DNA from: Pyronema omphalodes
Lineage: Eukaryota; Ascomycota; Pezizomycetes; Pezizales; Pyronemataceae
Length of the DNA stretch: 64,000 nt
NCBI GenBank assembly: GCA_024516155.1
Contig: JAJJXM010000028.1
Span: forward strand, 671,060-735,059
Direction: 5' to 3'
This document shows positions 1 through 11,164 of this stretch, one piece after another. The translations under genes and the position numbers were made by a program. Numbering within the stretch: position 1 is the stretch's first letter; the number at the start of each line of letters is the position of its first letter. Below the pieces are notes generated by a model. It was not told where the DNA came from and did not search any database. It saw only the letters and a program-made list of their open reading frames with translations.

Positions 1-2735
1 TCTCTTTGAATCACACACGTGGTCTTGGTATTTCATATAAAACTGTCTTCACAGTTCCCCTATAGTAACGCGGACAAAAATTCTCAAGTCTTGGAGATCG
101 ATTCAAGGCTGACAACCAAACCAGCGGGGATTCCGCGGGAGGCGAAAGCCCATTTTTCGGCTCGTAACGTATAAACAAGCGAATAACGTTTATTTCCCAA
201 ATCTGTCATACATAGTTGGATCTGCTCTAAGAGGTATAGGCACCACACATAGTCTGTATGATCAACACCAGCTTCTAGGATCAAGATTTAGCTCAACATA
301 TATACCAAGAGCCCAAAATGACCGGTCAAAGCAAGATCTCCACATGCTTCATGCTTCCATGCAAGGTCTAGAATTCGCAACGGCTACAATGATCTCCTCG
401 GAACATCTCCCGAGATTTCAGGTAAACGTAGCCGGGCAGGTTAAAGTCCTAAGCCCTTAATTGAATATGTACACCAGAGTGGAAGAGGTGGATAACAGTC
501 CTCATGCCAAGATAGCTAGCATCACCCTCAATTCGAGCGATAGAGAGTGGGTCTAACTACAATAGCATGAGTATGCCTTGTTATCAAATTTCAGTAGCCA
601 AGACGACAACTTTGAGGAGGCGGTGACGATTTGTGGTCTTGGCAAGGGAGTGAGAAATCATGATTAGTGTTTTCCTGGCTGAGGACCGAAATCTAAAGAA
701 ATTCGAAGAACCCGCCGAATTGATCCGATATTCGCGGCGTCGAAGAGCAACTAAAATGCCTGTTCAATGCGTAACATTGCTTCGGCCAATGAGGTTGCAT
801 AGCTCAACCCGTGGCACTGGACATTTTCACCACTCAGCGTCGATAGTCAGTCACAACTCCAACGCAGAGTCGAAGCTGAATCTTGAAAACCATTCGAAGA
901 TGTCAACCTATATCACACATTTCACAGTCACAGCAAGAGAACATGCTCCCAAAATCCAGAAATTCGCCTCCATCTATTTCGCCGTCGTTCAAACTGCCTC
1001 CTTCACGGTCATAGAGATATTCGCCAAAACCGTACACTGCCTGAGCAAATGAAAATTGGAAGCACCGAATATGCAAGTTGTATCAGATGAATTGTCGCAC
1101 TCTGCCCCGTTCCACCGTATATTCAATAGACAGGTTGAGAGTAAACGTTGTGTAAAGGCAAGCTATTAGATGCCTTTAAAGCTTCTACTCATTATAACCA
1201 TATAAAAACTTCCTCTCTGAGTCCGAACTCATAGCTCTTAAATGCAGATACCAAATAGGATTCAGAAACCTCTACAGGCTTCAGGCTATAGTTAATCTCC
1301 AGCTAAACGTCCTGAAATGTAGAAACGATTGACGCAACTGGCAACGCAGAATATCCCTAATTACCGTAAAAACACAGCGACAAGTCGTCCAAATCTCTTC
1401 ACTGGGGATCCTCTACGAAGTACGACAAAAACAGAAAAGAAGAGGTATTGACCTTCACTCGAACCAGGGAACTCGTCATCAGTGATGATTCGATGTACTG
1501 CGAAGTCACAGAGTTTTCAATGCAGATTGTGGTCATGATGGCTTCGTGATGGACGGCTATACTTAGGACGCACGTCATGCTTATAACCTACCCAATTGCT
1601 CATCTTACTTGAGAATCTTGCGGATGTTGCCAGAAATACATAGAAGTTAGACTATGTGGACTGTCGCCAGGTCGACTAGTTGCTGTAGCAGTTTTCCAAC
1701 GCCGTAGTTGTTGAAGAGATGACGGAACAGAACTGAATCGTGGTAAAGAAAGAATATTGAAAGGAGACCCAGCTATTGTGTAGAGTTGAAGAATAATCAC
1801 TCCCAGTGGGAATTGAATGCCGAAAGGTAGTATGTGCAGCAAACACATAGTCAGCTTCCGATAATATTGGCCGAGCGTAATTGGCAATTCATAGATTGAT
1901 TCTTTACTTGATACGTTTACCAAGGACTGTAAAGCCCGTGAAAGAGAATAAGAGTACAAATGCCATGCTCGTGGTTTGAGTTAGGTAGCCAGGATCTGTA
2001 ATCTCTTAAATCTAGACCAAATGGCTGATGAAACAAACAAATGATAGAATAAAAAAAATCGAAGAAGAGCCAAAAGTCATACCAACGATAGTATCTTGTG
2101 CAAGAAACAATAGAGAGATACTTTGAAGGTACTCAACCCGTAATGCTTGTCTACCTTAATCCGTCACCAAAATGCTAGAATACTGCTAGACCTAACTTAC
2201 AAGGCACATTGAAAGATTACAAATCCTAAAAAGAGACCATTCAAATCAGAAAACAAAAGACGTAGCCGGACACCCTTTACCTGCGGCCCTTGAAGAGTGA
2301 GACAATCAGGGGTGATGGGGGAGAGTAGTCAGTGACACAGAGAGTTACGCTCTGGTCTGGTATTTTCGGGGGCATAGTTTCCGATTAATCACTGCTCCCG
2401 GGTGCCCTTGTGAAACTCAGCCATGAAGTACTCTTGATAAGCAGTGAAGATCCAAGCAAATCTGAATACTTGAAAGTCTTGACCCATCGGCGAATGCTTC
2501 AAGTAAGTTAAAGCAAGATATCCTATGAGTGTGATCGTATATTGTGCCGTATAACACAGGAATATTCATGGGAAGAAGAGGAAGAGGCTGGCAACAAGAA
2601 TTACAGGCGAGGAGGCGAGAATAAGCCACTCACTAGCAAGAAAAGGAGATAGTCTTTCATAACGCAAGGGAAATTTGGTTTTATCAGAAGAACGAGGGAC
2701 CGCTGCAGTAATGACCAATTCAAGATATTTGGGAA
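1..2735. other. Unassigned sequence without a recognisable gene
   Basis: No open frame here looks like a known protein. The longest is a 130-codon frame at 660-1052 (+) with no recognisable domain, membrane segment or repeat, and I do not call it a gene. I see no terminal repeats, tRNA or tandem array. It may be decayed transposon or intergenic DNA. Confidence 0.5.
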
Positions 2736-3300
2736 CAGTGCTCGCCATATTCCGTCCAGTCCGGTCCCACCTGTGGACCATACAGATCACTATTTGCGGT
2801 CCGGTCTCGTGGGAAGGCTAGGAACGGCACTTTGAGGCACCATGGACTGGATGGACCGCGGGTGATTATGAGTGACCATAACTTGGGTCACGAGCGGTCA
2901 CTCGCAACCGACCGTTTCTGAATACGACATAATATTTTTCTGGAAAAGTTCGATGCATTGCACTGATTAAAACCAACCATATGTTATTTCAGTGTGAAGA
3001 AAACGAGATGGTGAAAATATTTATACTGGGACCGTACTGTGCTTAGATAATCAAATCAAATCAAGCAGGGGGTCGAATCGTTTTAGGGTGGAGCATGCAT
3101 CTACGGTGGGGCGTAGAAGCTCAATCTAGATTGTTCACCTGCTACAGTGCTGAAAACACCCCCTCCGTGGCCCATAATATCGGGCAAACTTGAACCTAAC
3201 TGCAACTGAGAGGCTAGCTTACTCAAGAAACCCACGGTCCTACCATCACCTACGGCCCCGTCCGGTCTGCCGTCTCGGACGTACCGTGGCGAGTTCCTTG
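2736..3300 (-). mobile_element. Decayed hAT-like MITE, copy 1 (565 bp)
   Basis: The left end begins CAGTGCTCGCC followed by a GTCCAGTCCGGTCC-type tract. The right end, read on the minus strand, is CAAGGAACTCGCCACGG followed by GTCCGAGACGG. Both match the termini of the well-preserved copy at 22381-23288 with substitutions, and the subterminal GGTCC/GGACC and GTGACC motifs are shared. Its interior aligns in inverted orientation with the copy at 4618-5434. No clear 8-bp target duplication is left and no transposase frame is present, so this is a non-autonomous relic. Confidence 0.6.
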
Positions 3301-4081
3301 CGGTTATGCCGCACGGCATGATAATCACTTGTAATTGATAATCACTTTGGGGTACATGAAGCGATGGCCCAGATTCTCATTTACAGAGGTCCCAGTGACC
3401 GAGACCAGGGGCACTTCGGAGGTAGATCTCATTGACAGTTACGCGCACCGGCTGAAGCCCAAAGTTCAAGGAAAAAGCGCAGAATCTAGATGGGCTGGTA
3501 TGAGGGGTTGAGGCTATATGTTTTCAAGTATTTTTGTCACATAATAATGTATGGTAAATATGGTTCGAAGGTGCTTCTTTTGTTGTTGACAGGTTTTAAT
3601 AATGGTGTTTCATGGGAGGTTAACTATTCCGACGCAGTCTAGGTTCTATCACGCTAAAATGATTTTATCGGTATAACGCTATCTTCAAGGCAACACAAGA
3701 AATATTGCTGGATAACCATTTTAACAAAAAATCCAGTCGGTCAGCCCAGGAATAGTAATCTCATACTTCTTGTAATTGAATCATCATTCTTGGAATTATA
3801 TCATTCTGCTGATGTAATCAGTGTTCATTTACTTTAGTTTCTGCGACCTTTCCGTTTTAACCGATGAGGTATTCAAGTTATCCAGAGGTAAATGACAATA
3901 CCACATCCTGTCCTTACATCCGAAGAGAGGAACACTAAAAGAGGAAAGCAATCGAAAGAAGCAAAACGGAATCGAGAGAACGAAAAGAAGTGATATAACG
4001 GTAGCAAGGAACATCTCAGTTGGGGGACCTATGGATAGAATTGTCCAAGTGTAAATGTACATTAATATACAGTTTGTTGAT
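3301..4081. other. Unassigned A+T-rich spacer
   Basis: I see no coding potential beyond short frames. The stretch lies between the first MITE copy and the first tRNA-containing repeat. The minus-strand frames near 3829-4101 are short, hydrophobic and unsupported. Confidence 0.4.
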
Positions 4082-4617
4082 ATATTGTTTAATAAATTCA
4101 TTCAATATTTACAACGAATTTCTGCATTTTCATCCAGCAGCATAGTGTAAAATGCGTGCTGTGGAGCCTCTGGTGTGGCGATGAGGCCGGGTGACCTTGC
4201 CGTGAAGCCGAGTGACCCCACGTGACCCGTGATACAGAAACCACCTTCCGCCATCCCACCATCCTTTTGCCAACATTGCAGAGCAACAAATCAAAGAAAT
4301 ACAGCCAGCATTGAAGCAAAAAGAGCCCACGACTGGAATTGAACCAGCGTCCTTCTCAAAGCTTAACATGACGTTTCGTGCCATCAGTCGGCAGTACTGA
4401 GCCTGTCACAAGTGAGATATGATACCACTACACCACGCGGGCACCTGTCTGACCATACATGTCAAAACCAATACTCATACCCGTCAAAAACAAGGAAAAA
4501 AAGCAAGTGAAACTATTTACCCTCCCATGTGCAGCTCATCTTGCCCATTACCTCGACTTTCAGCGTGCACAATTTGTCACATCCGTCACCATGTACTCCC
4601 GAAATTACACAACACCA
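4082..4617 (-). repeat. tRNA-containing dispersed repeat, copy 1
   Basis: The block aligns closely with 9640-10268. It consists of an A+T-rich tail with AACAAACTATAT-like units on its left, a body of about 220 bp, an internal tRNA-like gene (4324-4442, minus strand) and about 175 bp upstream of the tRNA that is also shared. A tRNA head, unrelated body and simple-repeat tail resemble a SINE. However, homology continuing upstream of the tRNA is not typical, so a segmental duplication or larger non-autonomous element is also possible. Its right edge abuts the MITE at 4618. Confidence 0.6.
4324..4442 (-). tRNA. tRNA-like gene with intron-like insert, copy 1
   Basis: Read on the minus strand, the 5' acceptor half GCCCGCG pairs with CGTGGGC through one G-T pair. 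An A-box-like GTGGTGTAGTGGT is followed by a 5-bp anticodon stem TCTCA/TGAGA. The T-arm is GCTGG-TTCAATT-CCAGT, and its loop supplies the B-box. About 47 nt sit in the anticodon loop where fungal tRNA introns lie. The fully paired stem gives anticodon TGT (Thr), but base 37 would then be G, which is unusual for that family, so the identity is uncertain. It may be a pseudogene or a SINE promoter rather than a working tRNA gene. Confidence 0.5.
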
Positions 4618-5434
4618 CAGAGTTCGGCACGGTCCGTCCAGGACGGCGGACCGGACGGGACCACGCTGGTGGTCCGGTCCCGTCCTCGACTTCGGACGGA
4701 CGGCCACTCGGTGGTCCGGTCCCGTCCGCAAACTGAAAAGACCGGACGGGACGGCGGGTGACGGCAGGACCGTGGGTTTCGGGTGAGCTAGTTTGCAGGG
4801 GGTGGTTTGGTTGAAGTTTGCCAGACATTATGGGCCGCAGCAGCGACGTCTTCAGCACTGTAGTAGATGAACCCGTCATGCTGCACTTTAGTAAAACTTT
4901 TACATCCCACTGCAGGTGCACGCTTCACCCAGAAATATTTTGACCGCCTATGGTAGCTTGATATTATTTTTGTTTGTTAGTAAACTACGATCCCGCTATA
5001 AATATTCCTCCTATTCTTCAAATTCCATCTTCTACCTTTCCTTCTTCTACCTGCAAAATTTTTCCACTTCTTTCATTGCCATGTGATTCAAACATCAACA
5101 GCAATCACACAATTCCCAGCAGAGCTCATTGCCGTCCTCTACACCTGTTCCGACCAGGAGCAGAATACTCTGCTTGTCCCCTCAAGAGTTGTGTTCATTT
5201 GAGAAGGATGGGGAAGGACACATTTTAGTGGTGGGAGAAGGCGCATTCTTATGCATCAGTATGGTTTTTTTTTGTTTGCAAGCAATTCAATATAGGTGAC
5301 TGTAATTCATGCAATGCATCAGAATTATCTAAAGAAAACACCATGAGCCGTAGTAAAAAAACTGCGGGTTTCGAGTGACCGGCAGTGACGCTAGTGGTGG
5401 TCACCCACGATCACCCGCGGTCCGTCCCGTCCAT
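4618..5434 (+). mobile_element. hAT-like MITE, copy 2, right end truncated
   Basis: It starts CAGAGTTCGGCACGGTCCG, close to the terminus at 22381, and continues with dense GGTCCGGTCCCGTCC-type subterminal repeats. The right side (5360-5434) has the GGTCACCCACGATCACCC and CGGTCCGTCCCGTCC tracts of the family. It then stops at GGTGCCTCC without the expected mirror-image terminus. Interior homology to 2736-3300 (inverted) supports membership. No transposase is present. It sits directly at the edge of the tRNA-containing repeat. Confidence 0.55.
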
Positions 5435-5794
5435 GGTGCCTCCAGGACTTCACCCAACAAGGGTAATCATTCACTACAAATACTATCCGTCACTGAAGAA
5501 CCACACCCATTTTCTGCACAAACAGACTGCCGGTACAAACTGCAATCGCTTGAACAGCAGTATTGCAAAGTAGCATCCCAAATATTGGCACTTCACCTAA
5601 GAAAGATAATTATTCAACCCAAATGTGTTTGGTTTTAATCCATTTATACCACCCCGCCGAAAAAACAAGCAGAATATCATCACTGCGACCTCTTCACCAG
5701 GAAGAATGACATAAAAGACACTCTAAATACATCCTATCACAATTACATCTCGCCTTTCCCACTGTTTCCGAAGCCAGTCTTGTGGAGGAATATT
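5435..5794. repeat. Short dispersed repeat block next to MITE copy 2
   Basis: The segment near 5450-5485 (CACCCAACAAGGGTAATCAT and onward) recurs at 10528-10562. A related but degenerate version of the same block follows at about 5530-5620. The rest has no coding signal. The same neighbour order (tRNA repeat, then this block) occurs at both loci, so a larger composite repeat was probably copied. Confidence 0.45.
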
Positions 5795-6240
5795 CACCGA
5801 GCGCCCGAGTGACGTCACATGACTAAGCACTCCATCTATGCCCATCTTTCTAGGCAATGTAACCAACATCCATCTATGCCCATCTTTCGAGGCAATGTAT
5901 TGACAGGCCAGACTTTCATTACATATACTGTCTGTTGTATTCGTGTAGATCTTCCTCTTTGTATTTTAAACATTTCCATTATTTAGCGTGCGATAGGTAT
6001 ACAGTGGCGGAAACCTGACTACTCCTTGGCTTCATCGCCTCACCGCACCATACACCGTTCGTCGCCAGTCGCGAGTTATCAACGCAAAATCCACAATTGT
6101 ATAATCATGGTTCCCTGAAAACAGATGAAAGAATTCAAATGAATGAGATAAATATACAATCTAAATCACGTGGGAACGTTACATATTTTCTAACTGCGTT
6201 TGGCTGCTTGGAGACTCACCAAGTGTCACGTATTGGACCG
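5795..6240. repeat. Dispersed repeat, copy 1 (partner 7975-8400)
   Basis: It begins GAGTGACGTCACATGACTAA and includes CCATCTTTCGAGGCAATGTA, TTTCATTACATATACTGTC and a later block ATGAGATAAATATACAATCT. All of these recur in the same order at 7975-8400. A 45-bp sub-block (CATCTATGCCCATCTTTC) is duplicated in tandem in this copy only. Neither copy has a coding frame. The class is unknown; it could be part of a LTR or a non-autonomous DNA element. Confidence 0.55.
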
Positions 6241-6814
6241 CCACAGTTAGTCTACATTCTGATTATCCGCTTGGATAGCATGCGTTTTCTTTCCGTTAGT
6301 AATACTACGCCCTCCGTCTCTTTGATTTGAACATTCCCAACCTTTGACACTCCCATCTCCACTTGTCCGTCTCTCCTCTTCTCTGACTTCACCCTCAACT
6401 TTGTATTGTACTCTTCTCTGACTTCCCCCCTTCATCACGACCCTTCTTGTATGCTCAGAACTGCTTCATTCTCGTCCTCAGATTCGACCAGTGTTCCACA
6501 GCTTATTATTCTCCTTCCTTCCGGGTCATTCTCCATGGCGGGTGCGTTACTTACCTGTGCCTGTATCCATTCTGCGGTGTCAATCTTGGTAGTAGAGATC
6601 ATGGTAGTAAAGGGCCTTGGTTCCAACGGAAGAGTATAGATAGTATCCACCTGGAGTGGAGCGGGCTTGTCAATTGTCAGTTCCCAGTGCTTCTGGTCTG
6701 CTTCATTCTGTTAGTCCCTATTTTTGCAGCCTTCTATCAATCTAGACGCTGGATTTCAACACTCATCACATTGTGTTTGCTGTCACGACGGATCATGCTC
6801 GCTGAATATTTATC
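6241..6814. other. Unassigned sequence upstream of the minisatellite
   Basis: Pyrimidine-rich on the plus strand, with several short frames and no recognisable protein. I see no other structure. Confidence 0.35.
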
Positions 6815-7725
6815 GTTGTCATAATTTCCCTCTGTCATAATTTCCCTGTGTCCGAATTTCCCTCTGTCATGATTTCCCTCTGTCATCAATTCCCTCAATC
6901 CAGCGGGAGAGTGGAGTGGAGCAGTGAACAGGTGCACTTTCGGTCATTCTTCCCTCTTTTCGTCTCTATTTTCGTCGCCTGTTCAGTTAACATTTATCAC
7001 GCTAAACATCAATTCCATCTGACATCAACTCCCTCTGGCATAAATCTCCTTTGCGGCCATATTTTGGGCGCCCTAGGAGAAGGTAATTTGGTGTCGAATG
7101 CACAGGTGCACTACCTCTGTCATTCATCTCGATTTCTTCCTTCTTTTAATTCTCTATATTTGTAACCTTCTATCAAATGTACACATATCAGTGGAACATA
7201 TCTGGACAGTTCGCACCCTATCTTCAACACTCATCACGTTGTGTCTGCTGTTACATTTATTGTTGTCCAGATTCCCACTGACAACAATTCCCACTGACAA
7301 CAATTCCCACTGACAACAATTCCCACTAACAACAATTCCCGCTGACATACATTCTCTCTGGCAAATACTTTCCTCTGACATACATTCTCTCTGACATGCA
7401 TTCTCTTTGATATGACTTCCCTCTGGCAAATACTTCCCTCTAACATAAAGTCCCTCTGGCATGAATTCCCTCTAGCATAGATTCCTTCTCGCATAAATTC
7501 CCTCTTGCATAAAGTCCCTCTTGCATAAAGTCCCTCTTGCATAAAGTCCCTCTTGCATAAATTCCCTCTTGCATAAATTCCCTCTTGCATAAATTCCCTC
7601 TTGCATAAATTCCCTCTGGCATAGATCCCTTCTCCCATAAATTCCCTCTCCCATAAATTCCCTCTTGCATAGAATCCCTCTGGCATAAATTCCCTCTTGC
7701 ATAAATTCCCTCTAGCATAAATCAT
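6815..7725. repeat. 16-bp minisatellite, core 7260-7720
   Basis: Units of the form CATAAATTCCCTCTTG repeat with a 16-bp period. The most regular part is 7480-7720. A second subtype, ACAACAATTCCCACTG, runs at 7265-7345, and degenerate units are visible at 6820-6900 and 7010-7050. Because 16 is not a multiple of 3 and the unit lacks stops on the minus strand, three overlapping minus-strand frames stay open (7234-7725, 7440-7718, 7472-7702) and spell ARGNLCKREFMQEGIY-type repeats. I regard these as a by-product of the repeat. Confidence 0.85.
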
Positions 7726-7974
7726 AAATCAGAAAACCTCGCCGATTCCACGGTTCGAACACAAGACCTGTGAATCTATAGGGTTAGATCAGGACGGCTG
7801 TATTTGGAAACCTACAATATCAATATACCATTCTCACATCAGCCATTATGGCTTATTTCAACCCATGATTTGTGGTATATGACCTGCGGTGACAATGCAG
7901 AGGGGTCGCTTCTTGGATAAATGTAGCCCGAAATTTGACAAAAGTTGTGTGAGAACAGGACACGGAGGTTCAAT
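7726..7974. other. Spacer between minisatellite and dispersed repeat
   Basis: No coding signal. On the minus strand around 7745-7800 there is a B-box-like GTTCGAACC with an acceptor-like 3' end, but no partner 5' half, so no RNA gene is called. Confidence 0.3.
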
Positions 7975-8400
7975 AATCAAACCCGAGTGACGTCACATGA
8001 CTAACCCCTGTTCCAGCGAGCCTCGATCCATGCCCTTCTTTCGAGGCAATGTATTTACAGGCAAGACTTTCATTACACATACTGTCGGTTTCGGCCGTGT
8101 ATATTTTCCTTTCTGCATTTTGAACGTTTCCATCATTTTGCGTGGATAGGGTGCAGCTGCTTAGGTTGTTTGGTTGTCAGCAGTAGCCCCTCCCCAGTCT
8201 CATTGCCTCGCAGTGGCACCCAGTTGTGAAGTGAAATTCGTAATTGTACAAGTATCCTTTTTATCAAGTAAATACGAACAATCAAATGAATAAGATAAAT
8301 ATACAATCTAAATTACGTGAGAACGGTACATCTTTTCCAACTGCGTTTCGCTGCTTGAAGACCCACGAAGACTCACATACACGACTTTCGCGGATACTCT
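7975..8400. repeat. Dispersed repeat, copy 2 (partner 5795-6240)
   Basis: It shares with 5795-6240 the opening GAGTGACGTCACATGACTAA, the GAGGCAATGTATTTACAGGC region, TTTCATTACACATACTGTC and the later ATAAGATAAATATACAATCT block, all in the same order and orientation. No coding frame is present. Confidence 0.55.
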
Positions 8401-8715
8401 ACATGTCCACAGTCAACCCTCGCAGCCACCTCGCTTCGACCCTACACGTAGAATCACAGTCCCATGTTCTCCAAATGAATCAAAAAATAACACGAATCAC
8501 AAATAAATACTCAAAATAAATATTAAAATAAATAATCCAAAACATCAAATCATCTCATACATAAATACATAAATGCATAAATGCATTTATCCATTGCACG
8601 TTCGCTACATGTTGCAAGGTGTCGAGTGCATTCATTCCTCCATCAACCTCCATCATGTGTGCAAAACGAAAGACACGGAATCTTCCGTGTGCAGACCTGC
8701 GAGGATTGTAGCCTG

Positions 8716-8815
8716 ATAACCATGTAGTTAGAGTGAGCCTATTTGTGTAATTAGATGGCAACGGTTATTTTATTTGTTTGGAGGGATGGAGTTGTTTATT
8801 GAATCGTGGCAATCT
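8716..8815. repeat. 100-bp repeat, copy 1 (partner 10567-10680)
   Basis: The sequence from CATGTAGTTAGAGTGAGCC through GGAGGGATGGAGTTGTTTAT to the following GGGAAGG recurs almost unchanged at 10567-10680. In both places it is preceded by CATAAATGCAT-type sequence. It has no coding content. The 8401-8715 stretch to its left is A+T-rich and empty as far as I can tell. Confidence 0.6.
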
Positions 8816-9639
8816 GGGGGAAGGAGGGGAGAAGAGAAGAGCGGATGATGGGAGATTACAAATGAAGGAGGCGGAATTGACAAAAGTTAAGAGAATAATA
8901 CGAACAGATAAAGAGGGATGTGAAAAGATAATGAAGAGTATTGGTGAATAAAGCGATGAGAAGGAGTAAGATAAAAAAGGATTACGAAGCAATGCGAAAG
9001 AGAACTGGACAGTGCATGTGAATAAGGAAGAATGGAAAAACAATCACAAAACACTACGAACGAAGAAGCAGGAATGGAAGGAAAGAAAAAAACAGTGCGA
9101 AGGAATGAATAGAGGAGAAATGGTGACGAAGATATGGCAGTCAACATCAATAAGCAGGATATAAAACCAACCATAAACCACTATGGACGAAGAAGTAGGA
9201 ATAGGAAGGCAGAGGCAGGATAGTAGGAAGGTAAACATGAATAGACAGACAAGAAAAAGAACCATACAACCACGGATGAAATAGAAGGAATAGGAAGGAT
9301 AATAAAATGATTCGAGGAACGAAGAAAGGGTGATAAAACAAGTACATCGGAAAGAAAGATGGAATACTAAAAGTGAAAAGCACTCACAAGAAGTATGAGG
9401 GAATAGAGATAACCAAATAAAGAGTGGTAGAAGAGTACGCTGAAAACGAGGAGAGATTACCAGAAGGGACCAGTAATCAAGTAAGCAAGAAGAAATTGAA
9501 GTTAATTTGAGAAGAGATCAAGAGAGAGAAAAGAAGTCACACAATTAATCAAGGACGAAGAGAAGGATAATAAAACAGTACAACTGAAAAATTGGGAATT
9601 GGAAACGACAGTTAACGAGTACGGAAGGAATGGGAATGA
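8816..9639. repeat. Purine-rich (GA) tract with degenerate repeats
   Basis: About 820 bp of the plus strand is strongly purine-biased. It carries loosely repeated blocks such as CGAAGAAGCAGGAATGGAAGG, CGAAGAAGTAGGAATAGGAAGG and ATGAAATAGAAGGAATAGGAAGG. Several hydrophobic Ser/Phe/Leu-rich minus-strand frames (8765-9383) come only from this bias and I do not call them genes. Confidence 0.5.
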
Positions 9640-10268
9640 TGATGGGAGAAATATATAGTTTGTTAATATATAGTTTATTATTTTATATAGTTTGTTGATA
9701 TATAGTTTGTTATTATATAGTTTGTGAATATATACTTTGTTCATGTAATTCATTCAATATTTACAGCGTATTTCTGCATTTTAGTCCAGAAGCATAGTGT
9801 AAAATGCGTGCCATGGAGGCTCTGGTGTGGCGATGAGGCCGGGTGACGTTGCCGTGAAGCCGAGTGACCCCACATGAACCGTGATACAGAAACCACCTTC
9901 CGCCATCCCACCATCCTTTTGCCAGCATTGCAAAGCAACAAATCAAAAAAATACAGCCAGCATTGCAGCAAAAAGAGCCCGCGGCTGGAATTGAACCAGC
10001 GTCCTTCTCAAAGCTTAACATGACGTTTCGTGCCATCAGTCGGCAGTACTGAGCCTGTCACAAGTGAGATATGATACCACTACACCACGCGGGCACCTGG
10101 TTAACCATACATGTCAGAACTAATACTTATGCCCGTCCAAAACAAGGAAAAAAAGCACGTGAAACGATTTACCCTCCCATATGCAGCTCATCTTGCCCAT
10201 TACCTCCACTTTCAGCGTGCACAATCTGTCACATCCATCACCATGTACTCCCGGCATCACGCAACACC
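9640..10268 (-). repeat. tRNA-containing dispersed repeat, copy 2
   Basis: Homologous to 4082-4617 throughout. The tail (about 9652-9745) is an expanded array of AACAAACTATATAT-like units on the minus strand, longer than in copy 1. The tRNA-like part has better base pairing than copy 1. About 165 bp to the right of the tRNA are also shared. An expanded simple-repeat tail is what a retroposed SINE-like element would show. Confidence 0.6.
9976..10094 (-). tRNA. tRNA-like gene with intron-like insert, copy 2
   Basis: The acceptor stem GCCCGCG/CGCGGGC is fully paired (7 of 7), the T-stem GCTGG/CCAGC is fully paired (5 of 5) and the anticodon stem TCTCA/TGAGA is fully paired. A-box GTGGTGTAGTGGT and B-box GGTTCAATTCC are present. 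The anticodon loop holds about 47 extra nt like a nuclear tRNA intron. The anticodon is ambiguous (TGT by pairing). Both copies keep the fold, so it is either a real tRNA gene duplicated with its surroundings or the Pol III head of a SINE. Confidence 0.55.
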
Positions 10269-10620
10269 ATCACGACAATTTTATGTTGCTTTACATATAT
10301 TCAACATCCCAATCAAAAATCTGTTTAATAATGAATTTATAAAAACAAAATTCATACAACTCGAGAAAAGAAAGAAAACCAGAAATAAAGGAGGAAATAA
10401 ATGAATAAAAAATACAGCGCGGGAAGAATATTTTCCGTATGCGACCGTCACTGCACGCAAGAAATCACAAGACAAACTACAATTGCCTCAACATCGGTAT
10501 CGCAAGGCACGATAAGAAAAACGAGTATTTCACCCAACAAGGGTAATCATTCACTACAAATACATAAATGCATAACCATGTAGTTAGAGTGAGCCTATTT
10601 GTGTAATCAGATGGCAACGG
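10269..10620. repeat. Repeat junction region, blocks shared with 5450-5620 and 8716-8815
   Basis: 10528-10562 repeats 5450-5485, and 10567 onward repeats 8716-8815. 10269-10480 is A+T-rich without a gene. The region looks like a junction of several dispersed repeats. Confidence 0.45.
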
Positions 10621-10683
10621 TTATTTTATTTGTTTGGAGGGATGGAGTTGTTTATTGAGTCGTGGCGATCTGGGTGAAGGGGG

Positions 10684-11164
10684 GAGGATTGTGGTCTGCG
10701 GCATCATAGGTGGCCAATTACTATGGCCACATATTTTGACTGCCATACGTTTTACACAATCTACGGCGCTGTAGATTGATATATTCTTGGTGTTCCTCTC
10801 GAGTGCCTGTGAGATAGCGTTTTCCGGTTCACACACACCAGATGATATCATTGCCTTGTGACAGCTGCGACAAGTTCTCCCCCCACATCCATCTTCCACA
10901 TCATCGTCAATGTTCGCTCCGGATATGCGCCACCGTAGCATTTTCCTCGAGCAGATGTTACAGCAGTGTTTTCATACTTGACTTCACCTCGTCCCGTGCC
11001 CTTCCAACACCAGTGTTTTCAGCTATCAAACCCGACTTTATACGCCATATCTCCGTCAGTGCAGCGACTACATGTGCTTGTGTCAATAGTTGTTCCTCTT
11101 CGTTCTGGTTCCAATTATCTCCACCATACTCGTTCGCATTATGTCTTGTCCTACCGATAATCAC
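10684..11164 (-). pseudogene. Possible cysteine-rich protein fragment (unrecognised)
   Basis: Two consecutive minus-strand frames, 11164-10958 and 10941-10684, together look more protein-like than their surroundings. The first has a charged helix-like stretch ending ARDEVKSSMKTLL. The second has a Cys/His cluster CGGRTCRSCHKAM and SAVDCVKRMAVKICGHSNW. They are in different frames and a stop follows SMKTLL, so any gene is broken. The second frame runs out at the repeat at 10567-10680. I do not recognise the family; a transposase relic or a coincidence are both possible. The opposing plus-strand frame 10842-11402 is less convincing. Confidence 0.25.

Noticed and set aside
7154..7725. Minus-strand repeat-peptide frames in the minisatellite as genes
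   Set aside because: All three frames are open only because the 16-bp unit lacks stops. No start context or conserved non-repeat part.
7743..7800. A tRNA or tRNA-derived promoter on the minus strand
   Set aside because: Only a B-box-like motif and a 3' acceptor-like end are visible; no pairing 5' half or A-box.
8765..9383. Hydrophobic Ser/Phe/Leu-rich minus-strand frames as membrane proteins
   Set aside because: They arise from the purine-rich plus strand and change frame freely; no domain or consistent segment pattern.
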